From Paraescarpia echinospica (taxonomy: Eukaryota > Annelida > Polychaeta > Sabellida > Siboglinidae), in contig CM034531.1 of NCBI GenBank assembly GCA_020002185.1, positions 46,919,602-46,983,601 on the forward strand: a stretch of 64,000 nt of DNA. Reading direction: 5' to 3'. The notes under the pieces were generated by a model. That model was not told where the DNA came from. It searched no databases and worked only from the letters and a program-made list of their open reading frames with translations. This document shows positions 58,919-64,000 of this stretch, piece after piece. Each line of letters starts with the position of its first letter. The stretch's first letter is position 1. Both the position numbers and the translations under genes were made by a program.

Positions 58919-59151
58919 TTGAATCTGCTTTCATCTTGCTGTTGTGTTAACGGTTGTCACAATAGAGGGGGGCATCAGTTTCCTAAAGACAGGGCCAGGT
59001 GCAAGGCGTGGGTAATTGCCATTCGTCGAGTTGAGGACAAAAAGGGACAGCTGTGGTGGCCTTCCGAGAGCAGTGTTGTTTGCCGTGAACACTTCAAACA
59101 AGATGATTACGTTCAGCTGACCTTTTCTGGCAAGTATATAAATAAGTAATA
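58919..59151 (+). CDS. THAP-type zinc-finger domain (exon or transposon-derived fragment)
   Basis: The 76-codon frame has CCCVNGCHNRG, FPKDRARCKAWVIAI, WWPSESSVVCREHF and DDYVQL. This fits the C2CH THAP zinc finger: N-terminal Cys pair, conserved Pro and Trp, C-terminal CxxH followed by F. THAP domains bind DNA in host regulators and in P-element or Kolobok-like transposases. The AVPTxF box that normally closes the domain is not present in frame, and TGGCAAGTATAT near 59129 could be a weak splice donor. No ATG opens the frame, so it needs an upstream exon or is a pseudogene. Whether it is host or transposon is undecided. Confidence 0.6.
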
Positions 59152-59500
59152 AATCAACAATAAATGCCTTATATAATCATTCCGGTACATATTTTGGTAA
59201 TCAAATAATAATTTTAGTTATCTCGAGACGATTGTTGTTTCCTGAATATTTTACGTCTTCTTCTTCCTCCTCTTGCTTTCTTGCGGGGTCCACGTAATTT
59301 CGAATGTTCAACTCTGCGAGTGAAACATTTAAGACAGACGGAGCAGGCCACAATCAAACGAGCGTCCGAAACACGCAGGAATGGCAGAGTGGAGACTCAT
59401 ATATATTAACGATGTATTCGATGAAATTGTAGGACTACTGCCCGTGTACCCAAATAACTCACCAGAAAAAAGGAAGATGCTGGACAGCTGCTTCACACAA
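59152..59500. other. spacer, no gene recognised
   Basis: Unique sequence between the THAP frame and the hAT-like fragment. A short frame (GLLPVYPNNSPEKRKMLDSC) at about 59432-59490 may belong to the latter. Confidence 0.35.
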
Positions 59501-59504
59501 TCCT

Positions 59505-59996
59505 CCTGACGTTCAAAAACTTCTTTGCACTTCTTCCATTATGGTACGAAATTCTGGCAAAGATCAACAGTATCCAAAAGAGACCACAGGATCCTACCAT
59601 GACTTTCCAAGCAGCCTCCAGTGATATTGATACCCACCAGTTAAACATTTCAGAAAATCGCGACGAATTGTGGGGAAAGGCACGAATGATGCATGAAATG
59701 GGGAGTATGGGTTCAGAGAAGGGTACAACGAGGGACGAATATCCGGAGAGCGCGAGACGAAGGTCTCTCGGCCAAGTAGGAAATCGTGCGTGTCAGGAAA
59801 AAGCACTCTGGACCGGCTCCAGCTGGAAATGGTTAAGAGGTTCACTCGTTCCAAAGAACTAAACGCCAAATTTGACTTTCTATTGGACAGTCACACGGTA
59901 CATCTTATGGAAGTTGAGCACCAGGGTTCGACTGATCCACGCTACACAAAAAGTGGTAGGATCTTGCAAATTGCAATCACACTGACTGCAGAATGA
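59505..59996 (+). pseudogene. fragment resembling hAT/ZMYM1-like transposase
   Basis: Reads FKNFFALLPLWYEILAKIN then SIQKRPQDPTMTFQAASSDI and ENRDELWGKA in one frame. After a frameshift near 59780 it reads STLDRLQLEMVKRFTRSKEL then NAKFDFLLD in another. The order (F-ALLP-W-x-E-I-L, I-N-x-I-Q-x-R-LQDP, a linker, STLDRL...E-M...RF-x-R and KF-x-FLLD) recalls the middle of hAT-derived ZMYM1/DUF4371-type proteins that are widely dispersed in animal genomes. No BED finger or catalytic residues can be located. The frameshift and lack of ends make it a remnant. Assignment is from memory of the family. Confidence 0.45.
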
Positions 59997-60619
59997 TCAC
60001 CAAATGATATATTCGTGAATCTGCGCGTTTGCTACACATTCTAGTCATGTTAGTGGTGTTAACTGCTCACTGTAAACACTAATTCAGTAAGTTGAAGTTA
60101 ATCATTACGTATCTGTGAGTGTCAATGGAACACGATCGATCGCCCCAGTGAATTGGCCCTCCTCAACGTAGCACCAGTAGGACAACTTATTGTCCAGTTC
60201 GCAGTAATTATAGCGGGAATGTGTTCTTTGTATGGTGAAGTTGGCCTTGGGTACGCGTACTTGTTTATGTCTGTAAATGCATTAATTGATTTTTTATGGA
60301 AAATTCATTATTGCTTTACACTGAACCATTCTCGGTTCACGTCGAATAACTACGCGAAATTTACTGTTGGTGTTCATAATCGTTTGCAATAATGTACTAC
60401 ATCAAATAAATGTTCATATAATCTACATACAATTAATTTCCAAAATGCAATGTAGCATGCCCGGTTCTGTTGGCCCTGAAACAAAACATGTAAATATGTA
60501 TCGGAAATGAGAGTGTGCGCGTGCGTTTGCAGTTAAGATTAAAGTATGGTCTTTGTTGACATTAAACGTATTGTCGACACATCAACAGAAACTCGGGTCT
60601 ATAGACGTCACGCTGTGAG
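59997..60619. other. no gene recognised
   Basis: A 79-codon frame at 60153-60392 has no motif that I recognise. Confidence 0.4.
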
Positions 60620-60627
60620 GTTCCATT

Positions 60628-61155
60628 ATGGAGATTATGCTGGACATCATCAGGGCTGAGACGATTGGCAGCTATACAGAATATTTCGCTGTAATTATAC
60701 ATTGGCTAACCATCTACGATCATACAAACCATGCTCTCCCGATGGAGAACAATCTCTCTGGCATATGTGAAACACCCCGAGAAGACAGCACCAGAGGTTC
60801 ATGCAGTATTCATTAAAGAAAACTTTGTTTTAAAGAAAACCAACATGCCCTTCAACCAAATCCCAGCTAATCAGCCAACTGAATTAAAGTTTAGATTATA
60901 CAAAATGCATAATGGCATCATCGGCCTTACAAGGGACGATCAAGCCAGGGATACGTTTTGTGTCATATGGTCAGAACGATTACGATTGTCATTGTACTCA
61001 ATACCCCCCCCTTTAATATGGAAGAAGACGAGAAAGAGACCACGTTCAATTGCTCTGATGGTATCCGCCACGGATGTAGTATGGGAGCGTGACGCTGAAG
61101 ACCAAAGAAGCTTGTCACAAAGATCTTGGTGTGTTAAGAGCAACTGCCGGTGAAT
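60628..61155 (+). pseudogene. remnant of an uncharacterised, widely dispersed metazoan protein family
   Basis: The first frame has SYTEYFAVIIHWLTIYDHTN. After a frameshift near 60735 a second frame carries TAPEVHAVFIKENFVLKKTN, then PFNQIPANQPTELKF, then GIIGLTRDDQARDTFCVIWS. This succession (F-x-x-YDHTNYARW, EVxxEFxxGNFVVKRT, FNQIPADQAxEWxN, GGIIGITRNDQARxRFC-W) matches, from memory, proteins found in many copies in invertebrate genomes without known function, probably linked to mobile elements. Here YDHTN is kept but the following W and spacing are lost. The frame continues as a degraded tail to about 61280. Confidence 0.45.
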
Positions 61156-61739
61156 ATGGAAACACTGACTTACAGGTGGGAGCGATGATCACGGACGCCT
61201 TTTATCCACTGTTTTGCTTCCTGTGGACGGAGTTGCTTTCCTGTCAAGTGTGTGTATGTCAGCAATATTGCCGCTGACTACATACAGGAACCTATAGCAG
61301 AAACCGGATTGACTCACAGAGTAATGATATGCCAAAATAATGTATACATTATACCAACAGGAATATATACAGACAGGCTTACAAAGAATAATTGGGTGTG
61401 TAAACAACTTTGGCGATAAACATATTTGAGAAAATCACGTTTTTATATTAGATTATCCCATACATTTTTGAGAAAATTCAAAGTTCAACACCTGATAACA
61501 CAGACAATACATGTACAAATCATAACATATTTTATGCAACGGCGTGTAGAAGATGTCAGTTAATTAATAAAACTATTTTGACATAAGTTTGAGTTTGTGA
61601 CCCTCAAATAACCGTCAAAATCGAGGGTGGCATCCACATACACCTATTTTCTTATCCCTCTAGCATGCATGCATTCCTGCTATTAACAGTAAATGCAGTT
61701 AAAAGTATAACATCACGTGTTGGCCAACCCATTATCTGC
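61156..61739. other. no gene recognised
   Basis: The first ~120 bp may be the decayed end of the preceding remnant. The rest is AT-rich without motifs. Confidence 0.35.
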
Positions 61740-61969
61740 AGAAAGGCATAATTTCGAAAATTAATCTTTTAACGTTGATCTTGTCATTCACTCCACTGTT
61801 AGAGCACCACTTTACAACCCCATGACATACCTCATTTTGACGATGACACAAAATGCTTTCAAACGGTATGTAACATGGCCTAGTGTGTGTAGACAAAGGA
61901 GCCACGCAACCATTGTAATTGTAGAACTGTTGTGGAGTGGCGTAGTTTTGAACATTCGTCGTTTGATTG

Positions 61970-61985
61970 TGACCTTGTTTAACCT
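61970..61985 (+). promoter_or_regulatory. TGACCT-like direct repeat, spacing 4 (unit 2)
   Basis: TGACCTTGTTTAACCT: one perfect half-site and one with a single mismatch, 4 bp apart. See the perfect copies at 62331 and 62527. Regulatory function is inference. Confidence 0.25.
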
Positions 61986-62330
61986 TCACGTCGTACCCCA
62001 TGTTTACGAGGAGACAGTTGGCTTTCCAGCGGTATACGACATTGCCATGAATAGATAGGTAATGTAGATAAACGCAACCATTTATATTGTATGACGTTTA
62101 CGGGATGACACAATTTCGAACATTTATTACTTGACGGTGACTCTGTTTGATCGTCGCTCCACACCTACTCCATCAACTGAAAGCTCCATGTCATATCTCA
62201 TTTTTACGGGGAAAAATGGTTCTTTCACACAGTGTATGATACGTATATAAAAATGAAGTAGTTGAAGGGTCAATGTAACTTTATGATTTTCGCGGTATTA
62301 CAAAAAAATCGAATATTTATCATTTCACGG

Positions 62331-62346
62331 TGACCTTGTTTGACCT
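62331..62346 (+). promoter_or_regulatory. perfect TGACCT direct repeat, spacing 4 (unit 4)
   Basis: TGACCTTGTTTGACCT. On the minus strand this is AGGTCA-AACA-AGGTCA, a DR4 arrangement of the nuclear-receptor half-site. A single 16-bp match can be chance; the interest lies in its recurrence in the tandem units. Confidence 0.35.
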
Positions 62347-62526
62347 TAGCTCCGTTCGTACTATATCATGTAATCGTATATCGTATCTCAGTTTGACGGG
62401 GAGACAATACGTTTTCCAAAAATACATGACTTGGCCAACTTGTAATTACGTAAAGTAGATATGCGACCGTTGTAATGTTAAGACGATTGCGGAAGCGCAC
62501 AATTTTGAAAATTCATCATTTGACGG

Positions 62527-62542
62527 TGACCTTGTTTGACCT
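62527..62542 (+). promoter_or_regulatory. perfect TGACCT direct repeat, spacing 4 (unit 5)
   Basis: Identical 16 bp to the box at 62331, about 600 bp beyond the GPCR stop codon on the opposite strand sense. Function unproven. Confidence 0.35.
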
Positions 62543-62640
62543 TGGATTCACGCTTACTGCACCACTTGGCAGCTCTACGACAGGCCTCGTTGGGACGGAA
62601 AGATGTAGAGCTTTCAAATGGTATAACATTTAGGTGTGTT

Positions 62641-63130
62641 TAGGGGGGGGCATTTAAATCGGCCCGATAGGTGATTCTACCGCTCGCCTGTCAGTGCAAA
62701 ACCAAAACGATGCCAACGTATAAAACTGCCTTCGTTACCGTATACCATATTCGTTGACGGTGCGACTACAAACGCCGCCATTACCAGCGAAACAGCCCCA
62801 AAATAGTCCCATGCAGGGAGTAGATAGTTGCATACTGCGCATGCGCGCAAGCGTAATTAATAAATTGACCTGACCTGACCCTTTAGCCTTTTACCTGATC
62901 TTTCTCCATCAAGTCTGCTGTCGTATAAAACGTGTTTTTTTACGTATTTTTATTGTTTCTATTATGCATTTCCTGTAAATAATTGATCAAGTTATTACGT
63001 TTGTATTTATACTATGTATTATTAACAATTAAAATATTACACTTTAATACAAACTACCGTGGAAGCAACGCCTTTTCCTGACACGGTCCTCGTACGGACA
63101 TGCTCCTGGAACGTGACAACTCTGGGCCTG
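62641..63130. other. 3' flank of the GPCR gene
   Basis: AT-rich towards 62930-63060. On the minus strand (the gene's strand) an ATTAAAGTGTAATATTTTAA-type stretch near 63025-63045 could hold a polyadenylation signal, but no clean AATAAA is placed with confidence. Confidence 0.35.
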
Positions 63131-64000
63131 TTACACCGGCGTTAAAACAGTTATAGCTTCTTGGTCATCTCGGGGGCGATGTACAAAAACGACGTCGTCT
63201 CGAACCATGTCGGCTTGCTCTGGTTCCTGCCGACACCAACGACAGAACTTCACAAGGTCGAAGAGAGTACATCGTGCTTCATGGTAGAGACTACACAGCT
63301 CCCTTCTGACCACCCCGCCTGTCAGACAGTACAGGAAGAAGTAGGCCGAATGGTGTACATATATGAGGTGGTTTTTGACGGATTGGAGCGGCTTGACGTG
63401 ACGGGCTGGAGCCCACTTCGGTGCCAGTAGCAGCAAGACAAGCACAGGCATGATACACAAATAAAACCCGAGGGCCACGATCAAGTAGACGACGGCCGTC
63501 TTCGTGTTTGTCTCTTGGCCGAGCCGCATCTGCTGCAAGCTGACGACGTGAGCTGATAGCGAGCGAGCCATGAAGAGGTTACAGAAGGAGACGATACAGA
63601 CTGGCAGGATGACGTCAACGATGACGTCAATCCAGGGGCGGACATTGCGGTGGAATACTATGTACGGGGGTAGAACACCACACCGATCGTTGTGTATACC
63701 GATCGTCCACAAAAGATAAAGATTCCTTGTGACTACCAGCAGAAGCGTCATCAAGCAGACTAGAGTCGCAGTGCCTGACTCAGACAAGTCCGCCCGCTTC
63801 ATCGGCCGACATACGACAATGTATCGATACACCGTGAAACCGACGACGTACCAGATGGACATCTCCATCGTAGCGTCGCGTAAAAACGTCAAACACTTAC
63901 ACGTCGTCGACCCGTATGTCCGAATCTCTACATTCCACACCCCGCTCAAGTAGACGATAAACAGTCCCAACAACATGGCGCTGACGTTGAAGATCGCTGT
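63131..64000 (-). CDS. rhodopsin-class (class A) G protein-coupled receptor, 5' end beyond window
   Basis: An uninterrupted minus-strand frame ends at the stop at 63131 and stays open to the window edge (eight more codons upstream of the Met at 63976, including NVSAM), so the N-terminus and TM1 are missing. About 289 residues are seen. TM2 is NVSAMLLGLFIVYLSG. TM3 contains the conserved Cys (STTCKCL) and ends VYRYIVVCRP, a YRY in place of DRY. TM4 has LVCLMTLLLVV, ECL2 has the partner Cys (NDRCGV), TM5 has ILPVCIVSFCN with the conserved Pro, TM6 has FYLCIMP in place of FxxCWxP, and TM7 has HHSAYFFLYCL in place of NPxxY. A hydrophilic tail of about 50 residues follows. It resembles invertebrate peptide/FMRFamide-like orphan receptors, but the ligand cannot be inferred. 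The lack of any stop over 870 bp suggests an intact gene and probably a single large exon. Confidence 0.88.
   Translation of the reverse strand, partial: TAIFNVSAMLLGLFIVYLSGVWNVEIRTYGSTTCKCLTFLRDATMEMSIWYVVGFTVYRYIVVCRPMKRADLSESGTATLVCLMTLLLVVTRNLYLLWTIGIHNDRCGVLPPYIVFHRNVRPWIDVIVDVILPVCIVSFCNLFMARSLSAHVVSLQQMRLGQETNTKTAVVYLIVALGFYLCIMPVLVLLLLAPKWAPARHVKPLQSVKNHLIYVHHSAYFFLYCLTGGVVRRELCSLYHEARCTLFDLVKFCRWCRQEPEQADMVRDDVVFVHRPRDDQEAITVLTPV

Larger units (their letters stand above)
61740..62640. repeat. diverged tandem repeat, 5 units of about 170-198 bp
   Basis: Units start near 61740, 61938, 62107, 62303 and 62498. Each contains AxTTTxGAAxATTxATCxTTT, then a GTGACCTTGTTTGACCTT-like box, then CATxxCxTxxCTCxTTTTGACG, then a GCTTTCxAAxxGTAT-like segment, then a GACATGGCC/ACTTGGCC-type end. 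Units are heavily diverged. No protein is encoded. Confidence 0.8.

Overview
The window looks like animal nuclear DNA, most likely from a marine invertebrate and possibly a lophotrochozoan. The evidence is very low coding density, abundant (CA/GT)n, (GA/CT)n and (TA)n microsatellites, many minisatellites, remnants of several eukaryotic transposon classes, and one rhodopsin-class GPCR exon. There are no operons, ribosome-binding sites or bacterial gene structure. The species cannot be told from the sequence alone.

Layout. 0-2.46 kb is a 70-bp minisatellite with a higher-order duplication. 2.8-8.5 kb holds small minisatellites (39, ~120, 27 and 15 bp) and otherwise unrecognised DNA. 8.51-13.06 kb is a degenerate pogo/CENP-B-type DNA transposon with TA-flanked terminal inverted repeats. 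Its transposase gene is interrupted by a copy of the element's own 3' end, and its 3' part has expanded into a 30-bp in-frame repeat and a 13-unit 140-bp satellite. 14.7-17.2 kb contains copies of an unnamed repeat family in opposite orientations. 17.4-24 kb has microsatellites, a tRNA-type SINE (minus strand) and an RTE-like LINE fragment with an internal 65-bp expansion. 25.4-26.4 kb holds Penelope-like GIY-YIG remnants in inverted orientation with a hammerhead-like core. 26.6-33.6 kb is microsatellite-rich, with a CpG-rich block at 31.85-32.42 kb that ends in a consensus splice donor. 36.6-40.3 kb is a minus-strand CR1/L2-like LINE with esterase-type ORF1, endonuclease and reverse transcriptase, broken by frameshifts. 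41.77-42.72 kb is a nested (TA)n-centred palindrome. 43.35-48 kb has a 20-bp minisatellite, more TA palindromes, a second SINE copy and a MITE. 51-53.4 kb has large GT/CA arrays and a hAT-type MITE. 58.9-61.2 kb holds a THAP-domain frame, a hAT/ZMYM1-like fragment and a remnant of an uncharacterised dispersed protein family. 61.74-62.64 kb is a ~190-bp tandem repeat, several units of which carry TGACCT direct repeats spaced by 4. 63.13 kb to the end is the 3' part of a GPCR gene on the minus strand.

The only convincing host-type coding sequence is the GPCR; the CpG-rich donor-bearing block may be a 5' exon. Most of the rest is repeats and dead mobile elements. No defence system, CRISPR or gene cluster was seen. 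The most unusual signals are the recurrent (TA)n-centred palindromes, the transposon that generated its own satellite and an internal copy of its end, the inverted Penelope remnants, and the receptor-half-site tandem repeat. All family names come from motif recognition by eye; no database search was possible.
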